From an uncultured Methanosarcinales archaeon (lineage in GTDB: Archaea; Halobacteriota; Methanosarcinia; Methanotrichales; Methanotrichaceae), in assembly GCA_903871465.1 (NCBI GenBank), contig CAIQHB010000022.1, positions 1 through 63,716 on the forward strand: 63,716 bases of DNA, written 5' to 3'. Under the pieces are notes generated by a model. It worked only from the letters and a program-made list of their open reading frames with translations. It searched no databases and was not told where the DNA came from. Each line of letters starts with the position of its first letter. The first letter of the stretch is position 1. Shown here in pieces: positions 35,701-43,036 of this stretch. The position numbers and the translations under genes were made by a program.

Positions 35701-38625
35701 AGCCATGGCAATGGCAACTGTTGGGGCTATCCACATCGACTGGTAGAATCCCACCGGATCACTTCGCCCATTGCTCTCGGAGCTGCTCGAAGAGTTCCAT
35801 TCCAATAGCCGTTTATGGGTGAAGAGCATTCGCCAAGAGCTACGCACAATTGCATCCAGACTGAAGAAGGCTTCGTATGGCAAAAAGGCAAGGCTGAGCA
35901 CCGCCTGGGCAAGATTTCTGGCAATCGCTCTCCCAGAAGAACGCAGATGCTGATCCAAGGGTACCTCGGCAGATTTATTAAGGATTGCTCGAATGCAAGC
36001 CAGCACCGGCAAGACCAGAACCGCTCCTATCACAACGTAGGTCCAAAGCAAAGGATGCTGCAGCATCAACCATGCCAGGAACAACAGAAAAATTTGGGAT
36101 GGTGGCACCAGACTGCGTCGAAGGTTGTCGAGAATCTTCCAGCGAGACAGCCCTGAGATGGGATTATCTACAACTATTCCCTCTGGGCCTGGCACCCGCA
36201 TAAGAAGCCAGTTTACAATCTGCCAGTCCCCTCTAATCCATCTGTGCCTCCGGCTTACGTCTGAGGAGTAGCGGTAGGGATAGTCCTCGTAGAACTGCAC
36301 ATCGCTAACCAGTGCTGCTCTGGCATAGCTTCCCTCCAGAAGATCATGGCTCAGGATCAGATTATCAGGAAAACGTCTTCCCAGAGACTGCATGAAGGCG
36401 TCCACATCATAGATCCCTTTGCCGGAAAAGGAACCTTCCCCAAAAAGGTCCTGATAAACATTCGAGACCTCCCGCGTGTATGAATCAATGCCAGGCTCAC
36501 CTCCAAAAAGCTTAACAAACCTCGATCTGTCTGTTTCAGGCATGCCTGCGCTCAGGCGGGGATGGAGAATGCCGTAGCCCTCAGCAACGTATCTCTTATA
36601 CTCATCGAACCGGGCACGGTTGAGAGGGTGAGCCATAGTCTCTACCAGAATCCGAGCAGAGTCGTAGGGCATCTTGGTGTCTTCGTCAAGTGTGATGACG
36701 TACTTTATTCGAGGAAGGATCGAGACATTGCCAGTAATTCGAGAGAAACTATTTTCTGACCTGCCTCTAAGCAATGAGTTGAGCTCCTCGATTATGCCTC
36801 TTTTTCGTTCATAACCTCTCCAGATCTCATCCTGGGAGCTCCATTTGCGCTGGCGGGGGATGAGAAAGAAGACCCTCCCCGGGTAATTTTTGTTCAGAGC
36901 CTCAATTCCATTTTGGGCCAAATGCAATAGATGCTCATCCTCTGGCAAAACCTCCTGCTCGGCGTCGGCAAGATCTGTCAGAAGGCCGAAGTAGAGATTT
37001 TTATCTCGGTTTGTCAGGTATCGAATTTCCAAACCTGACAGCAACAAGGCGACTCTTTCAGGATCGGTCAGCAGCGATGGCACTACTACCAGAGTGCTCA
37101 TCTCTTCTGGAATACCTGAAGAGAAATCCATTCTGGGAAGAACATGGGGCTTGATCAGCATAGTCACCAGCAAGTTCACCAGACCGACTGCTGGACTACT
37201 CATGCAAAGCACAAGGAATATGGTTGCCGGGACCAGTATCCATTCGTTTGGTGCGAGCTTTGGGGCCAGAGTCAGAAGTATATCGGTCGCAGTTAAGGCT
37301 GTAGCCAACATTATTGCTCCTGCGTAGCTAAAAAGTGGAAATCGGAAAACTGTTCTGGCAAAGGATGCACTCAGCGACCGTTTCATTCCGACAGTTCTCT
37401 CTAGTTTTGGAAGCCCCTTATCTATCAGGTAAAATCCAACATGAGCACATCGATCATCACTTCCTGACGTCTCCAGCCTCTCCTGAGCCAGTTTTACTGC
37501 ATTGTGCGCCACATCCTCCTCGGAGAGCGAGCAATGTCTTGCGATCTTTTCAACTGCATGACGGTAGCGATCCCTGGTTGCGAAATCCATCTGGCTGTAT
37601 ACGCCGGCAGGGTCCAGATCGAGTGCTTTTTCCACAGCACTGCATCCCTCTACGAATTCGCGCCAGTCAAAGGACTCAAGAAAACTGAAGCTTGCGATAT
37701 TATTGCCTATAGAGACCTTATCAGCAGCCTCTTGCTGGATATCCTGCTGAATCAGCTGCCCGATGGTTTTTCCCATTTCGGATAGACGCTCTTGGATCCA
37801 TGTTAACGGGAGAGCCAAAGTCATGCTCTGTCCTTCCAGCCTTCGAGCGAATTCAGCGATAAAAGGGCCGGACAATGGTGGATCTGATCGGGTAAAATCC
37901 GCCACTACAACGATCATGTTCTCAGGGTCGCTCGCCGCGGCATCAATTATCTTATCAACCCAATTGCCGGCCAGGTTCCCTTCGTTATTGGTTTTCGCTA
38001 TGCGCAGAGATATGCGCCGCAGGTTCTCGATCAATGCCAGGCGGAGCATTACTGGAACTGCCCATAGCTCGCCCAGGCTCAGTATGCTGACCGTCTGATA
38101 TGACTCAACTATACCTTTCAGGCGTTCTGCATCCATTCGGCCATCCGTATGGAGTAGCAGCTCTGTGGCAAGGCCATAAACTCGCGGATACCCGGCCAGC
38201 GGCCCGTTAAGCAAGTGGGGGAGATTCTTGCTATAATTCTTAGGCAGGTGAAGCCTGGCTATTCGACCCTGCCCATCTATTTTATAGAAGTTATCAAGGA
38301 ACCACTTAGACACGGGGGCCATTCTGAGATGCGAATTCGCAGCATCAGTAAGCAGCTCGTAAACATGTAGCAGGATCTTTTCGTTCTCATTCAATCTAGG
38401 CAAGAGCAAGTCCTTGTTAGGCCTCAGATCGATCTCATCCCGTTCTGCAAGCCCCTTTGCATGCTCCTTCATCTGGCCGGTGCTGAAGAGATCAGAATGC
38501 AGCGGCTGTTCATAGCTAAACTTATTCAGAAAAGCATCGCCGTTGGCGCGGCCCGCGCGGCGATTTAAGCTCTTGAGAACGATATTTTGGCCTATGATAT
38601 CGGCTCCTGGGTCTTGTTGCTCCAT
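29797..38625 (-). CDS. Cyclic beta-1,2-glucan synthase-like giant protein (GT84 + GH94)
   Basis: A 2942-residue protein with the domain order of bacterial NdvB/ChvB/Cgs. Membrane segments lie around residues ~430-510 (FPLFSYAGAIMLATALT and others), ~865-920 and ~990-1050. Between them is a GT2-like processive glucosyltransferase: DEDTKMPYDSARILVE near 645 and RHRWIRGDW near 795. The middle (~1450-1640) has the glucoamylase-like Cgs domain (FYEGIDYTPTR, QSFMAHHQGMSFLSLAY). The C-terminal third is GH94-type phosphorylase, with GSGDLNDSMNRVG near 2627 where bacterial enzymes have GDWNDGMNRVG; the Asp is kept but Trp and Gly are replaced. In bacteria this enzyme makes, sizes and cyclises a periplasmic beta-1,2-glucan. 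Function in a methanogen is unproved, and acquisition from bacteria is likely. Confidence 0.88.
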   Translation of the reverse strand: MEQQDPGADIIGQNIVLKSLNRRAGRANGDAFLNKFSYEQPLHSDLFSTGQMKEHAKGLAERDEIDLRPNKDLLLPRLNENEKILLHVYELLTDAANSHLRMAPVSKWFLDNFYKIDGQGRIARLHLPKNYSKNLPHLLNGPLAGYPRVYGLATELLLHTDGRMDAERLKGIVESYQTVSILSLGELWAVPVMLRLALIENLRRISLRIAKTNNEGNLAGNWVDKIIDAAASDPENMIVVVADFTRSDPPLSGPFIAEFARRLEGQSMTLALPLTWIQERLSEMGKTIGQLIQQDIQQEAADKVSIGNNIASFSFLESFDWREFVEGCSAVEKALDLDPAGVYSQMDFATRDRYRHAVEKIARHCSLSEEDVAHNAVKLAQERLETSGSDDRCAHVGFYLIDKGLPKLERTVGMKRSLSASFARTVFRFPLFSYAGAIMLATALTATDILLTLAPKLAPNEWILVPATIFLVLCMSSPAVGLVNLLVTMLIKPHVLPRMDFSSGIPEEMSTLVVVPSLLTDPERVALLLSGLEIRYLTNRDKNLYFGLLTDLADAEQEVLPEDEHLLHLAQNGIEALNKNYPGRVFFLIPRQRKWSSQDEIWRGYERKRGIIEELNSLLRGRSENSFSRITGNVSILPRIKYVITLDEDTKMPYDSARILVETMAHPLNRARFDEYKRYVAEGYGILHPRLSAGMPETDRSRFVKLFGGEPGIDSYTREVSNVYQDLFGEGSFSGKGIYDVDAFMQSLGRRFPDNLILSHDLLEGSYARAALVSDVQFYEDYPYRYSSDVSRRHRWIRGDWQIVNWLLMRVPGPEGIVVDNPISGLSRWKILDNLRRSLVPPSQIFLLFLAWLMLQHPLLWTYVVIGAVLVLPVLACIRAILNKSAEVPLDQHLRSSGRAIARNLAQAVLSLAFLPYEAFFSLDAIVRSSWRMLFTHKRLLEWNSSSSSESNGRSDPVGFYQSMWIAPTVAIAMALSLAFMRTDVLNIVWTLLVSWSLAPAVAWWISLPLDTPKAKLSLDQTVFLRKLSRKTWRFFETFVGPESHWLPPDNFQEKPRSLIANGTSPTNMGLSLLANLAAYDFGFISTGKLIERNASTLESMIGLERFQGHFYNWYDIMLLEPMQPKYISTVDSGSLSGHLLTLQQGMRELAKRKILPEQIFDGLRDTLLILRDSVTGDETTEDCQEQIVSMQWIEEIDRLLAELSSPPGTLSAAWLLLDQQMRNISGLLDLLGPKVNDEVLLWAWAYERQLRDHLDDLILMAPWLMLPLWVMVHPLDEEALTEASTERTRMLSQLQAEMLRLDSIPNLGEIPGLTAELVTKIDQILGSIQSMSQEERDWFLQLDHMITKAGDLARKRIASIEKIAEDCRNLADIDYDFLFDKSRKLLAIGYYASDLRRDESCYENLASEARLASFVAIAQGRLPQEHWFALGRLLTDVDGMLTLLSSAGTMFEYLMPQLIMPTYENTLLSQTYRAIVRRQIEYGKQQGVPWGISESGYNIIDINQIYQYKAFGVPGLGLKRGLAKDLVVAPYASALALMVSPAKACLNLQQMASDGYLGEYGFYEGIDYTPTRLSGDETRAIVQSFMAHHQGMSFLSLAYVLLDRPMQRRFMANPIFQAADLLLQERVPKASPFYPHAAEASAAIWRTGMPKRQEAFRVFTDPNSSSPDVHLLSNGNYKLMITSSGGGYSRWKDIAVNRWNGDSTRDNEGQFIYIRDLESNEVWSAGYQPTCRNEATYQAIFQGSKAEFRLRAFEVDVHTEIVISPEDDVELRSINLNNHSSTRRTIELTSYAEVVLTTPAADAAHPAFSNLFVETEIVRKRSAILCTRRPKSKDEKTYWMLHMIAADKINEAEVSFETDRSRFIGRGRTTANPAAMIGKMVLSDSEGSVLDPIVSIRYIITIDPKEKARVNFITGMADTRDLALGLIEKYHDPGLTERAHSLAWTHNQMVMQQLNITETDMEAYLRLAGAVIYPGSNWRAATSSLLNNQGGQSALWAYGISGDIPIVLLKIQDRSYIDLAHQLMRAHAYWHIMGLAVDLVIWNGGSTGYRQQLQDDIMDLISSTDPLARDWLGKVFVIPGDEISEVAGILLQAAAHAVFSDDRGTFEEQLDRKNRLYVTVPILNPKKEFRVENYNLTKSTGHDLIFFNGLGGFTKDGREYIIRIAPGQETPAPWSNVIANPHFGTVISECGGAYTWGENSQQFRLSPWYNDPVSDSSGEAMYIRDEETGQFWSPTVLPARGETPYTCRHGFGYSVFEHKELGIASELWIYVAIDAPVKFCRLVVRNESIGPRHLSITGFVELVLGEKRTKSEMHISTEIDPRTGALFARNPYNTDFPGRVVFLDVNADHVSFTGDRLEFLGRNGSMARPDAMNRERFSNMVGAAMDPCLAQQVKIDLAEGEEREIVFTLGMGRNMDDARNLIKRFRGSGPAHSALEAVWNYWNRTLGAVRVETPDMSLNVLTNGWLIYQTLACRIWARSGYYQSGGAFGFRDQLQDSMALIYTEPRIMREHLLRCAAQQFGEGDVLHWWHPPSGRGVRTHSSDDRLWLPLAVYIYVTATGDKVVLDERVNFIEGRPLKPEEEANYDLPIKSEESGTLYEHCIRAIRRSMQLGKHGLPLMGSGDLNDSMNRVGYQGLGESVWLAFFLYHVLVKFSEIALMNTDRNFADICKNEAARLRQSIRENGWDGRWYLRAYFDSGEPLGSAANAECQIDSISQSWSVLSGAGDPERSKTAMGEVDRLLVNRDASLIQVLKPPFDKSDTDPGYIKGYIPGVRENGGQQTQAAVWVAIAFAAMGDSLRAWELLDMINPVNHGSTPEQVAIYRTEPYVMAADVYAMPPHVGRGGWTWYTGAAGWIYRLIIESLLGLRLDVDRLRFTPCLPADWKSFLLHYRYRETFYHITVTRPGPGCEEISVAVDGQVKSDGAVLLVDDHNEHFVEVMVG

Positions 38626-38921
38626 GGTGCCATTAATTGCTGATCTTCAGGTCGGCTAGAATTCCTCAAACTTTAGCTGATGAAGGGGTTCGGGCTTTAG
38701 AGCATTGCACGAAATAATACCATAATGATATTGAATGTATGATGTATATAGGCATGTCTATTGCAAGGACTGAATCCCTTTTTAGCCTGTCGATAATGCT
38801 TTTTCAACTGCCATTTCAGGTCCTTAATCCAATGGCCGATTGGACCCGACCAACTAGAACTGGCATTGGACGAACTCGACGGATTGGGATGTCCTTCAAG
38901 CTCGTCTCAATGAGTCATTCT
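38626..38921. other. Intergenic stretch, no gene recognised
   Basis: The 5' region of the glucan synthase. It contains AT-rich sequence (ATGTATGATGTATATAGG near 38735) that could hold its promoter, and short frames on both strands with no family resemblance. I find no catalase homology downstream of the stub at 38922 in any minus-strand frame. Confidence 0.35.
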
Positions 38922-39110
38922 CTAAAGGCCTAAGCCCTTGGCTACTAGCCCCGCTGCCAACCTCTCAGGAATCCGCTCCCTATCGAAGTGAGCTATCTTC
39001 TCGATGAACTGGAAGTCCTGCAAAAGGGTCGGACCGCGCTCCCCGACGGTCTGAGAGTTCTCGTCATCATTGATGGGATGACCCTGGCTGGTGGTAATAT
39101 TGTCCGGCAT
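38922..39110 (-). pseudogene. Catalase N-terminal stub (katA fragment)
   Basis: The first ~50 codons read [20 protein letters not shown], then [20 protein letters not shown] and [11 protein letters not shown]. This is the N-terminal signature of clade-3 monofunctional haem catalases, including [10 protein letters not shown] just before the catalytic His region. The frame then diverges ([11 protein letters not shown]) and stops. The catalytic His, Asn and haem-binding Tyr, some 400 residues of a normal catalase, are absent. It is a truncated relic and cannot be an active enzyme. Confidence 0.85.
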
Positions 39111-39284
39111 ATTCTTTGTGTTGTATTATGTTGGCGTTCGTATTTCCCTCTGCTGGCCGGGCAACGGACGACTCAGGCAGAAGGGTTGCCAACAAGCCCT
39201 TAAATAATTAATAGATATATACTTTAGTTTAGAAAGAAACTGATTTCATGAAATTTTTACTACCACTAAGAGCCAAAAAATTGA

Positions 39285-39503
39285 TTAGTGATGCGCGCCG
39301 TGCGCATCCCCGTGGGCGCCATGGGGCGCTGCATTGGATCCTGCCTTGACGGCCAGGAAATCCTTATCTATATAGGCCTGATGGGCCAGGTCCAGGCACT
39401 CCTTGCAGATGCTGAACATCTCGTCCTTGGGGCCGTGAATAGTAGCTAAGTTGAGCTTAACAGGAACAGTCTCCTTTTCAACAAGACAGAGCGCACACTT
39501 CAT
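39285..39503 (-). CDS. Small metal-binding protein with two CxxC motifs and His-rich tail
   Basis: A 72-residue protein: CALC near residue 3 and CKEC near residue 33 probably form one zinc site, and the C terminus (PHGAHGDAHGAHH) is a His/Gly/Ala tail that could bind Ni, Zn or Cu. The motif spacing recalls bacterial and archaeal treble-clef mini-proteins. Family and function are unknown to me. It is upstream of nothing on the same strand, and the ubiX-like gene begins its own unit 50 bp away. Confidence 0.6.
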   Translation of the reverse strand: MKCALCLVEKETVPVKLNLATIHGPKDEMFSICKECLDLAHQAYIDKDFLAVKAGSNAAPHGAHGDAHGAHH

Positions 39504-39552
39504 CTAATTCACCTTATCTTCGCTCTGATTCATACGGTTATAAGCATTTCCT

Positions 39553-40113
39553 TTAGGAATGTCCTTTCCATCTTTTGTAGAGATCGTTCTCTATCCCGAT
39601 AAGATCCATCACGCGACCCACCAGCACATCCACCAATTCATCCAAACTCTGGGGCTTGGAGTAGAAGGCAGGGCATGCGGGAAGGATCACGGCACCGGCT
39701 TCGCTGGCTGCGACCATATTGCGAAGCTGCACCAGGCTCAAGGGAGTTTCTCTGGGAACAAGAATCAGTCTCCTCTTTTCTTTGAGACAGACGTCCGCAC
39801 ATCGGGTGATGAGCGTATCCGATGAGCCGCATGCAATCCCTGATAAAGTTCCCATGCTACAGGGGATGACGACCATGGCATCGATCAGATGCGAGCCGCT
39901 GGCTATGGGCGCTGCAAAATCGCGTGGTGCGTAAACGTAGCTGGCCAGACGTTCCACATCTTCCGGCTGAAAATCGGTCTCGATCTCTATGATCTTTCGA
40001 GCTGAATCGGTGATTACTAGATGAGTTATGCAGCCTTTCTCCTGCAAAGCCCGGCAGAGCCGAATTCCGTACTGCGCTCCCGAAGCCCCGCTGATGCCTA
40101 CTACTATCTCCAA
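39553..40113 (-). CDS. ubiX: UbiX-like flavin prenyltransferase
   Basis: A 186-residue flavoprotein that joins dimethylallyl phosphate to FMN to make prenylated FMN, the cofactor of UbiD-type decarboxylases. Visible signatures are VVGISGASGAQYGIRLC, VVIPCSMGTLSGIACGSSDTL, LVPRETPLSLVQLRNM and PACPAFYSKP. I set the start at TTG 40113, which follows GGGAGG by 8 nt; the ORF extension to 40152 has no such site. No UbiD gene is in the window. In methanogens UbiX/UbiD-type enzymes serve menaquinone-like or other aromatic decarboxylations; the substrate here is not evident. Confidence 0.92.
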   Translation of the reverse strand: MEIVVGISGASGAQYGIRLCRALQEKGCITHLVITDSARKIIEIETDFQPEDVERLASYVYAPRDFAAPIASGSHLIDAMVVIPCSMGTLSGIACGSSDTLITRCADVCLKEKRRLILVPRETPLSLVQLRNMVAASEAGAVILPACPAFYSKPQSLDELVDVLVGRVMDLIGIENDLYKRWKGHS

Positions 40114-40245
40114 GAAAATAACCTCCCACTCATTTTGCCGATCCTCCTGCAATTATTAATTATCTCTCAATCTATTTTGTTGTTTATAGGTATTGTGACT
40201 AGTGATCATTTCTCTTGCGGTCTTCTTTCTTCCTGGCTTCGACAG

Positions 40246-40980
40246 CTAGCCCGTTCCTGGCCCCATCTCATCGAGTCGCAGCCTTAAGAGATAATCTCGA
40301 AAGGCTTCCTCATCGGGCAGATCCGGCAGGCGGCTGGATTCATATGCCTCGTCAAGCTGACGCATCTCTTCCATAACCTCTACGAATTCTGGTGTATGAA
40401 AAACAGGCGCAAAACAAATTCTACCTTCTTTGAGGAGAGCAATTCCGAAGTCTATTGTCCGGAGTGCAGTCCTGTAGCCCTTTCCCGGCTTTTTGGCCGC
40501 CCCTGCCCCCGTCTCGGATTTAATCTGGCTTTCCGCCATCCCCTTAATCGAGTGATAGGTCTGCCGGCAGAGGTTGGACTGCACCAGGGATGATAGCTCC
40601 TCCTGGACAATAGAAGGCTTCACGTGGAGCGGGCTTGTTACATACCAGATGGCGTTGACATTTCCCTTGATTAGCTGATTTATGAGATGGCCGATCTCCC
40701 AGCCTAGAGTATCATAAACTTCTCCTCCCCTGTCGGCTATCTCCTGGCGAATTGTGGACCGAATCCTCTCGCCGCGCAGGATGGATCTTGTAGGTACGAT
40801 ATAGATCATCACGAGATCAATATCGCTTTCCTCGTTTTGCATGCCCCACATGTGCGATCCGACACAACTAATAAACTGGTTTTTCATCCTGCTGTTGAGG
40901 GTTCGTTCTATTTCCTGCAGATCGAGGCTTAGGTTCATTTTGCCGCCCAATTTTTTTCCACCGAATAGATTATCAGCCAT
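40246..40980 (-). CDS. Nucleotidyltransferase-fold protein (COG3541-like)
   Basis: A 244-residue protein with the polymerase-beta nucleotidyltransferase core GSHMWGMQNEESDIDLVMIY (GSxxxG plus DxD) followed by a helical C-terminal half. The size and the GSH-type motif fit the predicted nucleotidyltransferases of the YcgL/COG3541 group, which are distinct from the short MntA antitoxins. The substrate is unknown. Its ATG lies 1 bp after the end of the deoxyhypusine synthase gene on the same strand, so they are co-transcribed, though no functional link is obvious. Confidence 0.75.
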   Translation of the reverse strand: MADNLFGGKKLGGKMNLSLDLQEIERTLNSRMKNQFISCVGSHMWGMQNEESDIDLVMIYIVPTRSILRGERIRSTIRQEIADRGGEVYDTLGWEIGHLINQLIKGNVNAIWYVTSPLHVKPSIVQEELSSLVQSNLCRQTYHSIKGMAESQIKSETGAGAAKKPGKGYRTALRTIDFGIALLKEGRICFAPVFHTPEFVEVMEEMRQLDEAYESSRLPDLPDEEAFRDYLLRLRLDEMGPGTG

Positions 40981-40981
40981 T

Positions 40982-41920
40982 TTATCCTTGATTATCGCTT
41001 GCAGTTTTGCTTTTCTCCAGCCTCTCCATCGTCGCCGCCACCATCATCGGGAGAGTTATGGTTGCGTCTCCATAAACTGTTACGTAACTTGCTTTTTCTG
41101 AGATCTTGCCCCAGGAGATGGCCTCGGAAAGGGTAGCGCCGGAGAGGCCTCCATTCTCGGGTGTGTCCGTAGTGAGCTGGATCGCGAGGTCGAAGCTCTT
41201 AGGGGTGACGAGCATCGACTGCAGAGCAAAGTTCTTGGGGACGCCTCCACCAACAATTACTATTCCTGACTTTTCGCTTTCATAGCAGATGTCCACGATC
41301 TCCTTGATGTCGGCAAAGGCGTCTACAGAGAGCCTTTTTGTCTGGCTGAACATCCAGGCCTGCAGGCCGATCATAGAGTCGGGAAGGGCCGGGCAAAAGA
41401 CGGGCACCTTCATCTCATAGGCTGTTCGCAGGATGGATTTTTCGTCGTCGATCTGACGGCCTATATGGCTCATAAGCTCTCTTCCGGAGAGGGTCTCAGA
41501 CCCTTCCGGCAGAATTTTCTGCATCAGCTCCTCGAAAGCGACGAAATCCTCATCCCTCAGAAATACATCATAAATCCGGCTTATGCCTTTGGCCCGCAGC
41601 CCGGCATCATCCGACTCGGAGGACCCAAGGCAGTGGCATCCGAAGGACTCGATTATGTCATGCACAAGATTCGCTCCCGTGATCACCAGCACATCCACGT
41701 ATCCGTTTCGAATCAGCTCCGAGACTATATTCCTCATGCCCGCCGGAACCATCGCGCCGGAGAGCGTCAGGAATTTGGTGAAATTTCCAGAAAGCATTTT
41801 TTCGTAAATATCCACGGCTTCAGCCAATCTTCTGGCTCCAAAGCCGCAATGTCCCAATCCCTTCACCAGAGCGTCTATGCTCATCCCCGGCTTTATCTCC
41901 AATTGATGCACGGTCTCCAT
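40982..41920 (-). CDS. dys: Deoxyhypusine synthase
   Basis: A 312-residue NAD-dependent enzyme that transfers the aminobutyl group of spermidine to a Lys of aIF5A, the first step toward hypusine. Signatures are FLTLSGAMVPAGMRN, VLVITGANLVHD, VIVGGGVPKNF and the catalytic Lys in ATLSEAISWGKI. I chose ATG 41920 because AAGGTG lies 7 nt upstream; a GTG three codons earlier (41929) is possible. It is a core archaeal/eukaryal enzyme and marks the window as archaeal. It is divergent from the fpo operon. Confidence 0.95.
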   Translation of the reverse strand: METVHQLEIKPGMSIDALVKGLGHCGFGARRLAEAVDIYEKMLSGNFTKFLTLSGAMVPAGMRNIVSELIRNGYVDVLVITGANLVHDIIESFGCHCLGSSESDDAGLRAKGISRIYDVFLRDEDFVAFEELMQKILPEGSETLSGRELMSHIGRQIDDEKSILRTAYEMKVPVFCPALPDSMIGLQAWMFSQTKRLSVDAFADIKEIVDICYESEKSGIVIVGGGVPKNFALQSMLVTPKSFDLAIQLTTDTPENGGLSGATLSEAISWGKISEKASYVTVYGDATITLPMMVAATMERLEKSKTASDNQG

Positions 41921-42010
41921 TTTATTCACCTTAATAATGATAATATCTCCCGGATAGTTCAGGAAAATTGCGATTGAACTTGTGCAACGCGAAATTCTTT
42001 CTCATAAACC

Positions 42011-42017
42011 TTTTATA
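42011..42017 (+). promoter_or_regulatory. TATA box of the fpo operon
   Basis: TTTTATA at 42011-42017, preceded by the purine-rich AAACC, lies 37-43 bp before the fpoA ATG. A GGAGG at 42042-42046 provides the ribosome-binding site. Spacing gives a short leader of roughly 15-20 nt, typical of archaeal promoters. Confidence 0.6.
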
Positions 42018-42053
42018 CCAGGCCTTATGTTTAGCTTTTACGGAGGATAAACA

Positions 42054-42458
42054 ATGGCCGGCGAACCGATGGCAGTGGATTATTATATACCACTTATTAT
42101 ATTTTTGATAATGGGAGCCATAGTACCCATTGCGGCCCTGGCGGCTATTAAAATCATAGCCCCAAATAAACCGAGCCGTCAAAAGCGATCGATATACGAA
42201 GGTGGGCTGAAGCCAATACGCGACGCCAAGATCCAGTATAGCGTTCAATATTACCTTTTCGCAATCGTCTTTGTGATATTCGATGTTGAGGTTTTATTCT
42301 TATATCCCTGGATCTACGTCTACGCGAGTAAAGCCATGCAACAGTTCACGGTCTTCGGATCGATGAACTTTGCCGTCTTCGAGATGCTCCTATTCATCAT
42401 TGTACTGTTGGTTGGACTTATTTACGCTATCAAGAAGGAGGCTTTGCGTTGGGTATAA
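42054..42458 (+). CDS. fpoA: F420H2 dehydrogenase-like complex subunit FpoA
   Basis: A 134-residue NuoA/ND3-type membrane subunit with three transmembrane helices (residues ~12-35, ~65-85, ~100-122). The conserved loop KRSIYEGGLKPIRDAKIQY corresponds to the YECG loop of complex I, with Gly in place of the Cys. It joins the quinone-site (here methanophenazine) module to the membrane arm. First gene of the operon; fpoB overlaps its end by 10 bp. Confidence 0.93.
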   Translation: MAGEPMAVDYYIPLIIFLIMGAIVPIAALAAIKIIAPNKPSRQKRSIYEGGLKPIRDAKIQYSVQYYLFAIVFVIFDVEVLFLYPWIYVYASKAMQQFTVFGSMNFAVFEMLLFIIVLLVGLIYAIKKEALRWV

Positions 42459-43021
42459 GCGACGTCATACCCGTGCCTGTGTGTATCGACGAGGAGATTG
42501 AAAAGTGGACCATCTTTGGTCAACCTGTAGTCGAGGCCTGGTTTACAACTACGGAGAAGATCCATCAGATCATCGAGATGGGACCAATAAAAAACATTTT
42601 CAATTGGGGCAGAAAGAATTCGGTATACTTTTTGATGCAGCCCATGGGGTGCTGTGGTGTAGAGATGTTCGTCTTTGGAGCGGCACCCTATGACAGCGAC
42701 AGATTTGGGTGCATCCCGAGGAATACACCGCGTCAAACCGACGTGATGATCATCTCCGGCTACCTCACCCGGAAGTATCTACCGGTCTTCAAGAATCTCT
42801 GGGAGCAGATGCCCGAGCCCAAATGGTGCATTGCCATTGGCGAGTGCGCCATATCGGGAGGACCCTTCTATGATTCCTATAATATCATCCAAAATACGGC
42901 CGATTACTTCCCTATTGACGTCTTTATTCCAGGATGCCCCCCCAGACCCGAGCAGTTCCTTGAGGGCCTAATGAATCTCCAGGAAAAGATCAAGCAGCGC
43001 AAGGACAAGCGAGACTACTAA
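42449..43021 (+). CDS. fpoB: FpoB, NuoB-like subunit carrying the terminal 4Fe-4S cluster
   Basis: A 190-residue peripheral subunit homologous to NuoB/PSST. The four cluster N2 ligands are visible: the adjacent Cys pair in QPMGCCGVEMF, and single Cys in IGECAISGGPF and PGCPPRPEQFLEG. It hands electrons to methanophenazine at the junction with FpoD and FpoH. The start is TTG, set by AAGGAGG eight bases upstream and overlapping fpoA. Confidence 0.95.
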   Translation: MGISDVIPVPVCIDEEIEKWTIFGQPVVEAWFTTTEKIHQIIEMGPIKNIFNWGRKNSVYFLMQPMGCCGVEMFVFGAAPYDSDRFGCIPRNTPRQTDVMIISGYLTRKYLPVFKNLWEQMPEPKWCIAIGECAISGGPFYDSYNIIQNTADYFPIDVFIPGCPPRPEQFLEGLMNLQEKIKQRKDKRDY

Positions 43022-43036
43022 AGGAGGGATCTTTTC

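Noticed and set aside
29821-38098. Many plus-strand frames opposite the giant glucan synthase
   Set aside because: They are antisense shadows of a GC-moderate gene with no ribosome-binding sites or family patterns.
38739-38933. 64-codon plus-strand frame between glucan synthase and the catalase stub
   Set aside because: No Shine-Dalgarno, Arg/Thr/Met-rich and without homology that I recognise; the opposite strand is equally open.
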